From an uncultured Bryobacteraceae bacterium (GTDB lineage Bacteria; Acidobacteriota; Terriglobia; Bryobacterales; Bryobacteraceae): 64,000 nt of DNA. Every line of letters begins with the position of its first letter. Positions within the stretch are counted from its first letter, which is position 1. The notes beneath the pieces are model-generated. The model made no database searches. It had not been told where the DNA came from and saw only the letters and a program-made list of their open reading frames with translations. Both the position numbers and the translations under genes were made by a program. This document shows, piece by piece, positions 1-8,129 of this stretch. Location: positions 60,984 to 124,983 of the forward strand of contig CALKXJ010000021.1 in the NCBI GenBank assembly GCA_938003835.1. The letters are read 5' to 3'.

Positions 1-191
1 CCCTGGAAGTTGAAGGAGGGGTTCGGGCGAAGAGCCGACTGGCGGCGCAAACCTTCGGCGCCCGCCACGCGCTCGCGCCCAGCCGCCACCAAGGGATGTT
101 CCTCGAGCGCCCGCGTGACGGCCTCTCGCAGCGTCAGAACGGTTTGACCGGCGGCAGAAGCGACCAGCGCGGCAGCCAGAGCTAGTCTCAT
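1..191 (-). CDS. TolC-family outer membrane efflux protein, N-terminal fragment
   Basis: Reading the minus strand from the ATG at 191 gives 63 open codons that run off the window edge. The first 15 or so residues form a Sec signal peptide (LALAAALVASAAG). They are followed by TLREAVTRALEEHP and then ALRPNPSFNF, which is the usual opening of TolC/OEP proteins: a first helix with a Leu-x-x-Ala pattern, then the short 'RPNP' stretch before the first beta strand. Such proteins form the outer-membrane channel of tripartite efflux pumps or type I secretion. The rest of the gene, and any pump partners, lie outside the window. The family call rests on this N-terminus only. Confidence 0.7.
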   Translation of the reverse strand, partial: MRLALAAALVASAAGQTVLTLREAVTRALEEHPLVAAGRERVAGAEGLRRQSALRPNPSFNFQ

Positions 192-376
192 CGCTCCGGA
201 CCCATCAGGAGACGATCTTAACGCAAAGGCCGGCCGCCCCCGCTCGAAGACCGCTCCGGCGAAGCCCGTGTCGACGAATCAGGAACCCTCCGGAAGGGTA
301 GAAGCGTGCTGCTCGGCCCGGGCAGCGGTTGTGCAAGACTGCAGCGAGAAAGACGGGGAGCTCGGGGATAGCCCGC
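192..376. other. intergenic region upstream of the TolC-type gene
   Basis: This 185-bp stretch lies between two minus-strand genes. I see no open reading frame with a plausible start. A weak 5-bp inverted repeat (ACCCT/AGGGT around a CCGGA loop) near 287-301 could be a transcription end for the ThuA-like gene, but it lacks a T tract. Confidence 0.4.
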
Positions 377-1210
377 TCAGCCGGCGCGCAACAGCCAGCG
401 GACGGCGTTCTGCTGCAATTTGACGTACTCGGGATTCCAGAGCACGGTCAGCAGGTGTCCGGGCGACATGTAGCAGACGCGTCCCTTGCCATAGTCGAAA
501 GCCCAGCCTCCGGGCGCCTTCGGGCCATATTTCTCGTAACCGAGACCCTCCTCGTTCACCGTCTCCAGGAAGATGAACTTCGGATCCTTATCGTATTCCA
601 TGTAGTGCTGTTCATCCGTCACGACGAAGTCGCGCACGTCTCGAGCGATCGGATGCTTCGGGTTGCTGACGCGCACTTTGAATGTGCGCACGGGCGGATG
701 GCCCAGGTACGACGCCCCGAGCACGTGCCGGAAGTCCGGGTTGGTGGTTCCGATATGCGTGACGTTGTGTAAGAGCAGCGCAGCGCCGCCGCCCTCTACG
801 AACTGGCGCACGGCCTTTCCCTGCTCGGGCGTCATCCAGAAGGCAGGCTTAGGCTTCGAGTCCGGCAGCGGCGGGTCGGAGACCAACTTCGGACGCCCGC
901 TCGTCAGCCACCCCGCGTTGGTCGACTCATCCGGGTAGCCGTCCGGCCAGATCATCCCATCCCGGAGGATGATAAGGAGCTTGTAGCCGTCGAGCGTCCG
1001 GGCGTTGAGCAGCTCGACCTCGTCGGTGAAATCGACCGAGATGCCCATCTCGCGCACGATCGTTCGCTTCAGAGCCGAGCGGATGTAGTCGGAGTTGTGG
1101 TAGCGGTCTCCGATCAAGGCAAAGGCGGTGGCTTTCGTGGCGGCGCGGGCCCGGGTCGCCGCCGCACCCGCGGCGAGGGTCATGATCATCTTCCTGCGGC
1201 TGAGCCTCAT
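377..1210 (-). CDS. ThuA-like domain protein, exported (twin-arginine-like signal)
   Basis: A 277-residue protein with a basic N-terminus containing SRRK and then an alanine-rich stretch ending ARA, consistent with a Tat or Sec signal. The mature part has the class I glutamine-amidotransferase-like fold seen in ThuA proteins: an 'LLIILRDG' strand, then 'VRQFVEGGGAALLLHN' (about residues 134-150), the glycine-rich elbow where amidotransferases have their nucleophile, and a late 'GKGRVCYMSPGH' segment. ThuA proteins are linked to sugar utilisation, but their reaction is not established. A TATAAT box ends 8 nt before the ATG, so the mRNA may be leaderless. The gene follows the TIR-pair genes on the same strand after a 35-bp gap that holds this promoter. 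Confidence 0.75.
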   Translation of the reverse strand: MRLSRRKMIMTLAAGAAATRARAATKATAFALIGDRYHNSDYIRSALKRTIVREMGISVDFTDEVELLNARTLDGYKLLIILRDGMIWPDGYPDESTNAGWLTSGRPKLVSDPPLPDSKPKPAFWMTPEQGKAVRQFVEGGGAALLLHNVTHIGTTNPDFRHVLGASYLGHPPVRTFKVRVSNPKHPIARDVRDFVVTDEQHYMEYDKDPKFIFLETVNEEGLGYEKYGPKAPGGWAFDYGKGRVCYMSPGHLLTVLWNPEYVKLQQNAVRWLLRAG

Positions 1211-1218
1211 GCGCGCCG

Positions 1219-1224
1219 ATTATA
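1219..1224 (-). promoter_or_regulatory. -10 box (TATAAT) of the ThuA-like gene
   Basis: Perfect TATAAT on the minus strand, 8 nt before the ATG at 1210. No convincing -35 element is visible. The spacing leaves almost no 5' leader. Confidence 0.55.
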
Positions 1225-1245
1225 ACCGAAACGGCGCTTTGGCGC

Positions 1246-1899
1246 TTAGCCCCTGACAATGCGGCGAGCCGTCTTCCTCGCCGCCAGGACGATTTCGAAC
1301 CACGGAGGCGACGGGCCCCAGCGGTCCCGGAGCCTCGCCAATGCGGCGGCGAACCTGGGAAGGGCCTCGAGGACCTGCTGCGGGTCGGGCGTGGCGACGG
1401 CATCCTCGCGCGTGACCAGCCAGCCGAGCACCGCCCGCACGAGGCCGCGCAAGGAGCCGTCGTAGCAGACAGGATCGTAGCCCGCCAGGTCCGAGACGAA
1501 GGTCTGGTATGGATGATGCTCAGGGACCAGCACGAGCCAGTCATGCCGATCGGCCCGCCTCTTCGCCAGGTACCGGCGAGCCATGGCGATGCCGAGCTCG
1601 AGCGGCATGTTGAAGCGCGCCGTGTTCCGGTCGCCCTCGCCTGTGCAGCGCGAAAGGTCGTGAATCGAATATTTGGACTCGAACAGAGCTTGCACGATGC
1701 GGGCCATCCGAGGCTCGGCGACGGTACCCGATTCAAGCGCGCTGCGGGGGATGAAGCCGCACGCCACCGCGGCGAAGACCAAAGCGTCGAAGCGTTCCTG
1801 AAACTCCCGGTCGTAGGGGCAGTTGAGGAACACAGAAGTGGAGGCCGCAACGGCCCGCTTTTCGGCTGAGTCAGAGCCGGCGACTCGTTTCTTGCCCAC
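1246..1899 (-). CDS. TIR/nucleoside-deoxyribosyltransferase-like protein (VFLNCPYD family)
   Basis: A 217-residue soluble protein. After a charged 22-residue lead come the conserved blocks VFLNCPYD (23-30), ALVFAAVACGF (39-49), SIHDLSR (78-84) and ARFNMPLELGIAMA (94-107). The order (first strand with N-C-P, central 'hDLS', then a Glu in 'PLELG') resembles the TIR and nucleoside 2-deoxyribosyltransferase fold, where the Glu of a similar 'ELGxA' helix is catalytic; here that would be Glu101. I know this block pattern from bacterial proteins of unknown function. A nucleotide- or NAD-cleaving role is inference. The gene starts 7 nt after the stop of a TIR-domain gene, so the two are probably co-transcribed and may act together, for example in phage defence. 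Confidence 0.6.
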   Translation of the reverse strand: MGKKRVAGSDSAEKRAVAASTSVFLNCPYDREFQERFDALVFAAVACGFIPRSALESGTVAEPRMARIVQALFESKYSIHDLSRCTGEGDRNTARFNMPLELGIAMARRYLAKRRADRHDWLVLVPEHHPYQTFVSDLAGYDPVCYDGSLRGLVRAVLGWLVTREDAVATPDPQQVLEALPRFAAALARLRDRWGPSPPWFEIVLAARKTARRIVRG

Positions 1900-1906
1900 A
1901 GAGGCT

Positions 1907-2428
1907 TCAGACGTCGCGCTTGAGGACCGGGGCCTGTTCGGCCTTCCACCGCTTGGCGGTGTCCTCGATCAGCCGGAGCCGCTCCAGCCAGTCCTTGCCG
2001 GGCTCAGCCGGCGGCCTTTGCCTTGTGCGAGTGCGGCTGCGAATGGCCTCCACGATTTGCTGAGCGGCCTGAGGCTCGAAGCGGGCCGAAGCGAACCGCA
2101 GCGGGGGCCACTGGCGCAGAAACGGCGGGGTCTCCCCCGGACCGAGGACGACCGGAATGACAAGACGGCTGGGATCGGACCAGATTCGTTGGATGGCGGC
2201 CTGCCACTCGCGGTCCTGGAGAGCGCCAACCTCCCGCTTTGCTCCGAAGACGAAGACGTAGACCCGGGCGCCGTCAAGCGCCTTTTCGAGTTGCTGCGGC
2301 GCGGGTTCTTCGCCGGCCAGGCTGTCGAAGTCTGCCCAAACCTCGAAATTCTGGTGGCGCAGGGCGGCGGCGAGCTTCTCGGTCCACTTCCGTGCGTCCA
2401 GGGTGTAGGAGACGAAGATGCGCTCCAC
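1907..2428 (-). CDS. TIR domain protein
   Basis: With a GTG start at 2428 the product is 173 residues. The TIR domain fills residues 3 to about 115: RIFVSY (3-8), the W-T-E-K-L helix, VWADFD (30-35), GEEPAPQQLEKAL (39-51), VYVFVFG (56-62), REW (73-75) and LVIPVVLG. The Glu of the REW segment (Glu74) sits where NAD-cleaving TIR domains have their catalytic Glu. The last 50 residues look helical and charged. The longer reading upstream would overlap the preceding gene; GTG 2428 follows a TATACT box by 7 nt. Bacterial TIR proteins commonly consume NAD+ during phage defence or make cyclic ADP-ribose signals. No sensor domain is fused, so the partner at 1246-1899 is the obvious candidate for joint action. 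Confidence 0.72.
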   Translation of the reverse strand: MERIFVSYTLDARKWTEKLAAALRHQNFEVWADFDSLAGEEPAPQQLEKALDGARVYVFVFGAKREVGALQDREWQAAIQRIWSDPSRLVIPVVLGPGETPPFLRQWPPLRFASARFEPQAAQQIVEAIRSRTRTRQRPPAEPGKDWLERLRLIEDTAKRWKAEQAPVLKRDV

Positions 2429-2435
2429 CGCCTTC

Positions 2436-2441
2436 AGTATA
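2436..2441 (-). promoter_or_regulatory. -10 box (TATACT) before the TIR gene
   Basis: TATACT on the minus strand, 7 nt before the GTG at 2428 and just inside the stop of the broken hydrolase gene. It suggests that the TIR pair has its own promoter and a leaderless mRNA. No clear -35. Confidence 0.5.
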
Positions 2442-2444
2442 GCC

Positions 2445-4392
2445 TCACCGGGTCTCCGGCCAGTCCAGATGCCGGTGCAGGAAGCGGAACGTCCCTTCGC
2501 CATTGATGGTATGGCCGCCATTGAAGTACTCGATCTCGATGCGGTCTTCCAGACCCAACTGGGCGTAAAGCCAGGCGAGCCTGGCGTACTCGTAGGCGAC
2601 CCACTGGTCGCGCCCGACGCGGTCGTGCCGGCCGCGCTCGACCATGAAGGGCCGCGGCAGCATCAGGGAGGCGAGCTCAGCGTAGTCGAACGTGTTCCCC
2701 ATGTCGAAATAAGGCATCTCCCACTCGATGGTGAACATGAAGCTGAAGGGTTCCTCAGTGGAAGCCACTTTGCGCGTCCAGTTGTTGAAGTCGCCCGAGC
2801 AGATCGAGAGCGCATAGTCCTCTAGCAGCGGAGGCACGCGCACGGCGGTTTCGCCGCCGTAGCTCAGTCCATAGAAACCGATTCGCGAGCCGTCGACGAA
2901 AGGCAGGTCTTTCAACCAGCGAAGGATCTGCTGGTGCTGGGCGATGAGGAAGGAGAACATCGAGGCCTTGACCGAGTTGGCCTTCCGGTCCAGCCACCGG
3001 TAGCGGTCCTCGCCGCGGTAGAGGTTGTGCGGGGCAAAGACGATGAACCCCCGGTCGGCCAGGCGCGCGGCGAAGTTATTGTAGGCCGGATCGTCGCCCT
3101 CGATGACGTCGCGCGGCAGTCCGCGGCGCCCGTGCTGGCAGACGACCACGGGCCGCCGCTCCCCTGGGCCAAGACCCTTCAGAAGGAGCAGCACGCCCCA
3201 GGCGATCAGCTCCGGCCAGACGTCGAGCACGACGTCATAGCCGCTCCGCCGTTGTGTGTCGTAGATCTTGCGCGAGCGGGGATTGGGCGCGAGCATCGGC
3301 TCGTCGAAGCGGCCGAGCACCTCTTCCCAGAGGTAATTGCGGTACCAGCGCGCTGCCTCGAGGAACCGGCCGGCAGGCAATGTCGGGTGGCGTAGCCTGG
3401 TCGACCAGGTGTTGTCGGCCAGCTCGGGCAGCACCTGATGCAGGAAGAACCGCTCGCGCACCCGCTCGGAGGCGCGCACCAGCGTCTGTACGTGTGCCTC
3501 CAGCTCCTTGACCTGGCGGCGCTGGCGTGCGGCGGCGTCGAAGGCGCGCCGATTGTCCGGCGGCCGGCGCGAGACGGTGGGGGCAAGATCGCCGGCGCCG
3601 AGCGACTTCAGCAAGGCGCGAAGGGCCGCCTCCGAAAGGGGGTTTTCCGAGCGGATCAGGCTGAACGAGGCGAGACCGCGCCCAACGAGCGAGCCGGCGC
3701 GCGCGAAACCAGTCGACGGCGGCGAGGACGCGCTGCACCTCATAACCGATGACGTGCTGCCCCATGTGGAAGGCCTGGCGGTAGATCCACTCGCGGTGGG
3801 TCTGGTCGGTCATCCGGATGTTCGCATTTCCCGCGAACCGGCTGGTGCGGTCGATCACCACCGGCAGGATCACTGCGAGCCCGGAAGCGGCCAGGCGCGC
3901 TGCCGGCGCCAGCAGATCCTCCGGCGTCTGATCGGCATCCGGGATCAGGACGCCGAAGGCGGCCGGCGGGCGCGCCGGTTCGACGAGCAGACCCTCGCCG
4001 GTGACGCCTTCAAGCACCGGCCAGCGGACCTGCAATGCGCGCCAGGAGCCGCCGTCGGCGACGAGCGCGGGCTTGTCGTCGTCGCCGAAGCGTTCCATCG
4101 CCGGCGCCGCGCGCGGCTCCACGACCCCGATGATGCGGCGAAACTCACGCCGGTTGGGCTCGACAGAGGCTTCGTAAGCTGCCCGGGAACTCAAATCGCG
4201 CTGCCAGTACCGGCTGCGCCGGCTGCGCGAAGCTGAGATCTGGCGCTCGACGAAAGCGTGGGCGCCGTCCATGATGCGCACGTCGAGCTCGTCCTGCCAC
4301 TCGAGCGGCGCCGTGCCGGCCAGGGGCTCCGGCGCCTGGGCGGCCGGGAGCGCCCCGGCGGCTAGCAGCAGCAACAGGAGAACCGTTTGCAT
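2445..4392 (-). pseudogene. alpha/beta hydrolase (dienelactone-hydrolase-like), broken by frameshift and internal deletion
   Basis: Two overlapping frames together encode one secreted hydrolase. The N-terminal half starts at ATG 4392 with a leucine-rich signal peptide and runs in frame to 'VIGYEVQRVLAAVDWF' near 3710. The C-terminal half continues in another frame from about 3700 ('ENPLSEAALRALLKSLG', then 'LDVWPELIAWGVLLL', 'RRPVVVCQHG', 'RIGFYGLSYGGETA' with the nucleophile Ser, and 'GGHTI' with the catalytic His) to the stop at 2445. In full-length relatives I expect roughly 130-150 residues between these halves, including the first domain's 'GxGxGG' elbow. So the gene appears to have lost that segment and shifted frame. 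The C-terminal catalytic domain alone (up to 3743) stays open, so a truncated product or a sequencing error is possible. Confidence 0.6.
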
Positions 4393-4434
4393 GGCGTCGC
4401 GATGAAGTCTGAAGCATACAGTCAACCGAATCCG

Positions 4435-4440
4435 TATGAT
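4435..4440 (+). promoter_or_regulatory. -10 box (TATGAT) of the fused E1 gene
   Basis: TATGAT followed after 5 nt by the ATG at 4446. It lies in the short gap to the divergent hydrolase gene. A leaderless transcript is likely; the GAGGA directly before the ATG is too close to act as a ribosome binding site. Confidence 0.5.
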
Positions 4441-4445
4441 GAGGA

Positions 4446-6449
4446 ATGACGGATTTCGGGATGCCTCCTGCCGCCACCACGGGAATTGCCGCCTCCCAGC
4501 TGAAGGCGCTCTGGCGCGCGCTGCTGGTGCCTCGCCTGATCGAGGAGAGGATGCTGCGGCTGCTCCGGCAGGGGCGGCTGGCCAAATGGTTCAGCGGCTG
4601 GGGACAGGAGGCGATCGCGGTGGGCTGCGCCTGGGCGCTGGAGCCGCGCGACTACATTCTGCCGGCGCACCGCAACCTGGGGGTGTGGACGACGCGCGGC
4701 GTCGCACTCGAGCCGCTATTTTGCCAGCTCATGGGCAAGGCGGGCGGCTTCACGCGCGGGCGGGACCGGACGTATCACTTCGGGCTGCCCGGGAAGCGCA
4801 TCATCGGCATGATCTCCCACATGGCGGCGATGCTGCCGGTAGCCTGCGGTCTGGGCCTGGCGGCGCGCCTCAAGGGCGAGGACTTCGTCGTGGCGGCTTT
4901 TGCCGGCGAAGGAGCGACCCGGGAAGGTGACTTTCACGAGGCCGTGAACCTGGCCGCCGTCTGGAAGCTGCCCGTGATCTTTCTCGTGGAAAACAACGGC
5001 TACGCGCTCTCGACGCCCGTCGAAGAGCAGATGGCCATTGAAAACGTGGCCGACGCCGCCGCGGGTTACGGGCTTCCGGGCGAAATTGTCGACGGCAACG
5101 ACGTGCTGGCGGTGGTGGAGGCCGTGCGGCGGGCGGCCCAACGGGCGCGCCGGGGAGAAGGTCCCACGCTGCTCGAGGCGAAGACGTTCCGGGTCCGCGG
5201 CCATGAGGAGGCCTCGGGCACCAAGTACGTCCCGCCGGAGCTGATCGAGACCTGGAAGGCGCGCGATCCAGTGGACCGGTTCCAACGGCGCGTCCTCGAG
5301 GCCGGCATCGTGGATGAGACCGAGGCGGAAGAGGTCCGCCGCGAGCTCGAGGCCGCCATCGAGACGGCGGCGGAGTCGGCGCTGGCCAGTCCGCTGCCGG
5401 CAAGCACTGCCGAGCGGGAGCGCGCCGACGTCTACGCGCCAAGCCCGCCGTCGCCAGCTCCGCCCGCCGGCCCCAGGTCCGAGCGCCGGTTCATTGACGC
5501 CATCAGCGATGCCCTCCGCCAGGCGATGCGCCGCGACGCGCGCGTGATCCTGCTCGGGCAGGACATCGCCGAATATGGCGGCGTTTTCAAGGTGACCGAG
5601 GGTTTTCTGGCCGAGTTCGGCCGCGAGCGGGTGCGCAACACGCCGATCATCGAAAGCGGCGCGATCGGTGCGGCCCTGGGTTTGGCGCTCGAGGGCTTTA
5701 AACCTGTCGTCGAGATGCAGTATGCCGATTTCGTGACCTGCGGCTTCAACCAGGTGGTGAACAACCTGGCGACGACGCACTATCGCTGGGGCGCGCCGGT
5801 GAATGTGACCATCCGGCTGCCGTTCGGCGGCCAGGTCGGCGCCGGTCCGTTTCATTCGCAGTCGCCCGAGGCCTGGTTCTGCCATGTGCCGGGCCTGAAG
5901 GTGGTGGTGCCCGCCACGCCGGAGGACGCCAAGGGTCTGTTGCTCGCCGCCATCGAGGAACCGAACCCGGTGCTGTTTTTCGAGCACAAGTACCTCTACC
6001 GCGCCGCGAAGGGGCCGGTTCCGGAGGGGCCGTTTCGTGTGCCGATCGGGCCCGCGCGGCTGGCGCGCCCGGGGCGCGAGGCGACGATCGTCACCTGGGG
6101 GATCGGCGTCGCGTGGGCGCTCGAAGAGGCCGAATATCAGGAGCGGCGCGGCGTCTCGCTCGAGGTGATCGACCTGAGGACGCTCGCACCCTGGGACAAG
6201 AACACCGTGTTCGACTCCGTGAAAAGGACCAGCCGCCTGCTAATCCTGCACGAGGCGCCGCGAACGGCCGGCTTCGGCGCCGAAATTGCCGCCACGGTGG
6301 CCGAGGAATGTTTCGCCCACCTGGACGCGCCGGTGGTACGCGTGGCGGGAGAGGACATTCCCGTACCCTTCGCGGCGACTCTGGAAAGGAGCGTTTACTC
6401 GGCGCAAGTGCGGTTGCGCGAGGGCTTGGAGCGGTTGCTTGGCTATTGA
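4446..6449 (+). CDS. 2-oxoacid dehydrogenase E1 component, alpha and beta subunits fused
   Basis: A 667-residue fusion. Residues 1 to about 312 are the E1-alpha (TPP) part: 'LPAHRNLGVW', then the thiamine-diphosphate motif as GEG (154-156) ending in NN (183-184). A linker rich in Pro, Ser and Ala (about 313-346) leads into the E1-beta part (347-667) with 'LGQDIAEYGGVFKVTEG', 'PIIESGAIGAALGLA', 'FGGQVGAGPFHSQSPEAWF' and the C-terminal transketolase domain 'VTWGIGV...LEVIDLRTLAPWD'. It should decarboxylate pyruvate or a branched-chain 2-oxoacid and pass the acyl group to a lipoyl E2. No E2 or E3 gene is in the window, so substrate cannot be assigned. A cation exporter gene overlaps its 3' end. 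Confidence 0.9.
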   Translation: MTDFGMPPAATTGIAASQLKALWRALLVPRLIEERMLRLLRQGRLAKWFSGWGQEAIAVGCAWALEPRDYILPAHRNLGVWTTRGVALEPLFCQLMGKAGGFTRGRDRTYHFGLPGKRIIGMISHMAAMLPVACGLGLAARLKGEDFVVAAFAGEGATREGDFHEAVNLAAVWKLPVIFLVENNGYALSTPVEEQMAIENVADAAAGYGLPGEIVDGNDVLAVVEAVRRAAQRARRGEGPTLLEAKTFRVRGHEEASGTKYVPPELIETWKARDPVDRFQRRVLEAGIVDETEAEEVRRELEAAIETAAESALASPLPASTAERERADVYAPSPPSPAPPAGPRSERRFIDAISDALRQAMRRDARVILLGQDIAEYGGVFKVTEGFLAEFGRERVRNTPIIESGAIGAALGLALEGFKPVVEMQYADFVTCGFNQVVNNLATTHYRWGAPVNVTIRLPFGGQVGAGPFHSQSPEAWFCHVPGLKVVVPATPEDAKGLLLAAIEEPNPVLFFEHKYLYRAAKGPVPEGPFRVPIGPARLARPGREATIVTWGIGVAWALEEAEYQERRGVSLEVIDLRTLAPWDKNTVFDSVKRTSRLLILHEAPRTAGFGAEIAATVAEECFAHLDAPVVRVAGEDIPVPFAATLERSVYSAQVRLREGLERLLGY

Positions 6450-7353
6450 ACCGGCCGACTACCGGAGCGGACGTCTCGTTGCTGCTGCCGGCGTCGGCGT
6501 GAGCGCCCTACTCGCCGCAGTGAACCTGGGTGTGGGCCTCGCCGCGGGCTCGAGCTCGGTCTTCGCGGTCGGCGCCGAGTTTCTGGGCGACGTGCTGGCC
6601 TCGGCCGTGGTCCTCGCCGGCATGCTGGTGGCCTCGAAGCCGCCCGACGTCAATCACCCGTATGGTCACGGCCGCTTCGAACTGCTGGCGGGACTCGCCG
6701 TGGGCGTGCTGCTGGCGGTCGGCGGCGCGGGCATCTGCTATCGCTCGCTCCAGCGGCTGGATGCGGTTCACCCGCCGCCGGAGGCTTACGCCGTCTGGCC
6801 GCTCGTGGCCGCTATCTTCCTGCGCAGCATCATGTCGACTCTGAAATTCCGCATCGGCAAGCGCATCGGCAGCGAGTCGCTGATGGCCGACGCCTGGAAC
6901 GACGCCGTCGACATTCTCTCGGCGATGGCCGCGCTGGTCGCCCTGGGGCTGACGCTGTACGATCCGGTGCGCTTCCTGACTGCCGACCACTTCGGCGGTT
7001 TCGCCGTCGGTCTGGTGGTAATCTTCATCGGTCTGCGGGTGATGCGCGACAGCTCGCTGCACCTGATGGACACAATGCCGCCGCCGACGCTGGTGGCCGA
7101 GATCCGGCGGGCGGCGCTCTCCGTGGCCGGGGTCCACGGCATCGAGAAATGTTTCGCCCGCCGCACCGGCTTGCAGTACCATGTCGACCTCCACGTCGAA
7201 GTCGATCCCCGGATCACCGTCTGGGAGTCGCACGAGATCGCCACCGAGGTGCGGTTCCGCATCCGGGAGGTGCTGCCCTGGGTCGCCGATGTGCTGGTCC
7301 ACATCGAGCCGTCGCCGCTGGTGAAGCCGCCGGCGGGCGCAACCGATGGATAG
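6439..7353 (+). CDS. cation diffusion facilitator (CDF) family transporter
   Basis: A 304-residue inner-membrane protein with about six hydrophobic segments and a cytoplasmic C-terminal domain, as in CDF metal/proton antiporters. The signature HPYGHGRFE lies after TM2. The metal site in TM5 appears as A-D-A-W-N-D-A-V-D, so the usual His is replaced by Asn; that hints at a metal other than Zn(II), such as Mn or Fe (inference). The C-terminal part 'VHGIEKCFARRTGLQYHVDLHVEVDP' is the standard CDF cytoplasmic domain. I chose TTG 6439 because it overlaps the E1 stop by 11 bp and has GGAG 7 nt upstream; it avoids a long out-of-family N-terminus. Probably co-transcribed with E1 and DUF192. Confidence 0.85.
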   Translation: MAIEPADYRSGRLVAAAGVGVSALLAAVNLGVGLAAGSSSVFAVGAEFLGDVLASAVVLAGMLVASKPPDVNHPYGHGRFELLAGLAVGVLLAVGGAGICYRSLQRLDAVHPPPEAYAVWPLVAAIFLRSIMSTLKFRIGKRIGSESLMADAWNDAVDILSAMAALVALGLTLYDPVRFLTADHFGGFAVGLVVIFIGLRVMRDSSLHLMDTMPPPTLVAEIRRAALSVAGVHGIEKCFARRTGLQYHVDLHVEVDPRITVWESHEIATEVRFRIREVLPWVADVLVHIEPSPLVKPPAGATDG

Positions 7354-7356
7354 ATC

Positions 7357-7698
7357 GTGCGGGTGAAGAACCTGAGGCGTGGGACCGTGCTGGCCGACCG
7401 GGCGACGGCAGCCACCACCAGCCGCGAGCGCCGCACGGGGCTGTTGCACCACGAGAGCCTGGCCGAAGGAGAGGCGCTGTGGATCGCGCCATGCGAGGCG
7501 ATTCACACCTTCGGCATGAAGTTTCCGATCGACGTCGTATTTCTCGACCGCTCGCAACGCATCGTCAAGATCCGCCAGGCAGTGCCTCCCTGGCGCATCG
7601 CCGTGTGCCTGCGCGCCCACTCGGTGCTCGAGCTGCCGGCCGGCACCGTGCGGCGCACAGCGACCGCCGCCGGCGACCAGCTCGCTTTCGAGCCGTAA
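7357..7698 (+). CDS. DUF192 family protein
   Basis: A 113-residue protein starting at GTG 7357, 3 nt after the CDF stop. It shows the DUF192 pattern: 'SRERRTGLLHH', 'EALWIAPCEAIHTFGMKFPIDVVFLD' and 'IRQAVPPWRIAV', ending 'VLELPAGTV'. The 'HTFGMKFPID' block is the most conserved part of this family. The fold is a small beta barrel and the function is unknown. It lacks the signal peptide seen in many relatives. Spacing indicates an operon with the transporter. Confidence 0.85.
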   Translation: MRVKNLRRGTVLADRATAATTSRERRTGLLHHESLAEGEALWIAPCEAIHTFGMKFPIDVVFLDRSQRIVKIRQAVPPWRIAVCLRAHSVLELPAGTVRRTATAAGDQLAFEP

Positions 7699-7754
7699 GT
7701 TCGGGGAACGGGAAATTCTCCGCAGCCGTAAGGATCAGAGAAAGGAGAGTGGCG

Positions 7755-8060
7755 ATGTTTTGCACCGGTTGCGGGCACCCCTTGGGCGAGACGGACCGGT
7801 TCTGCTCCCAGTGCGGCCGCCCCACGATGGCCGGCGCGACGCCGGCCGAACCGCGCAAACGGCTTGTGCGCCCCATGGACAAGAAAAAGATCGCCGGCGT
7901 TTGCGCGGGCTTTGCCGATTACCTCGAAGTCGACCTGACGCTGATGCGAATCATCTGGCTGTGCGCGGCGATCTTCACCGGCGTGGGCTTCATCGCCTAT
8001 CTGGCTTGCTGGATTGTCATGCCGAAGCAGGAGGCGGCGGCTTCGGCGCGGGCCGTTTGA
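7755..8060 (+). CDS. PspC domain protein with N-terminal zinc ribbon
   Basis: A 101-residue protein. Residues 1-24 hold a zinc ribbon (C-T-G-C ... C-S-Q-C). Residues 37 to about 92 form a PspC domain: a conserved lead 'DKKKIAGVCAGFADYLEVDLTLMRIIWL' followed by one long hydrophobic segment ending 'ACWIVMPK'. PspC proteins sit in the inner membrane and relate to envelope stress in other bacteria; no other psp gene is here. The start is supported by AAAGGAG 7 nt upstream of the ATG. Confidence 0.85.
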   Translation: MFCTGCGHPLGETDRFCSQCGRPTMAGATPAEPRKRLVRPMDKKKIAGVCAGFADYLEVDLTLMRIIWLCAAIFTGVGFIAYLACWIVMPKQEAAASARAV

Positions 8061-8063
8061 TGC

Positions 8064-8069
8064 TATACT
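8064..8069 (+). promoter_or_regulatory. -10 box (TATACT) of the 8130 extracellular protein gene
   Basis: TATACT directly after the stop of the PspC gene and about 60 nt before the TTG start at 8130. A leader of about 55 nt would contain the strong ribosome binding site at 8111-8120. No good -35. Confidence 0.45.
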
Positions 8070-8129
8070 TCAGAGGGCCATGAGGGGGTGCCTTGCATGG
8101 CGCGAAGCTCAAGGAGGAGGAATTCCCAA

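Noticed and set aside
4716..5987. 423-residue minus-strand open frame inside the fused E1 gene
   Set aside because: Entirely antisense to conserved E1 motifs; composition is a codon shadow.
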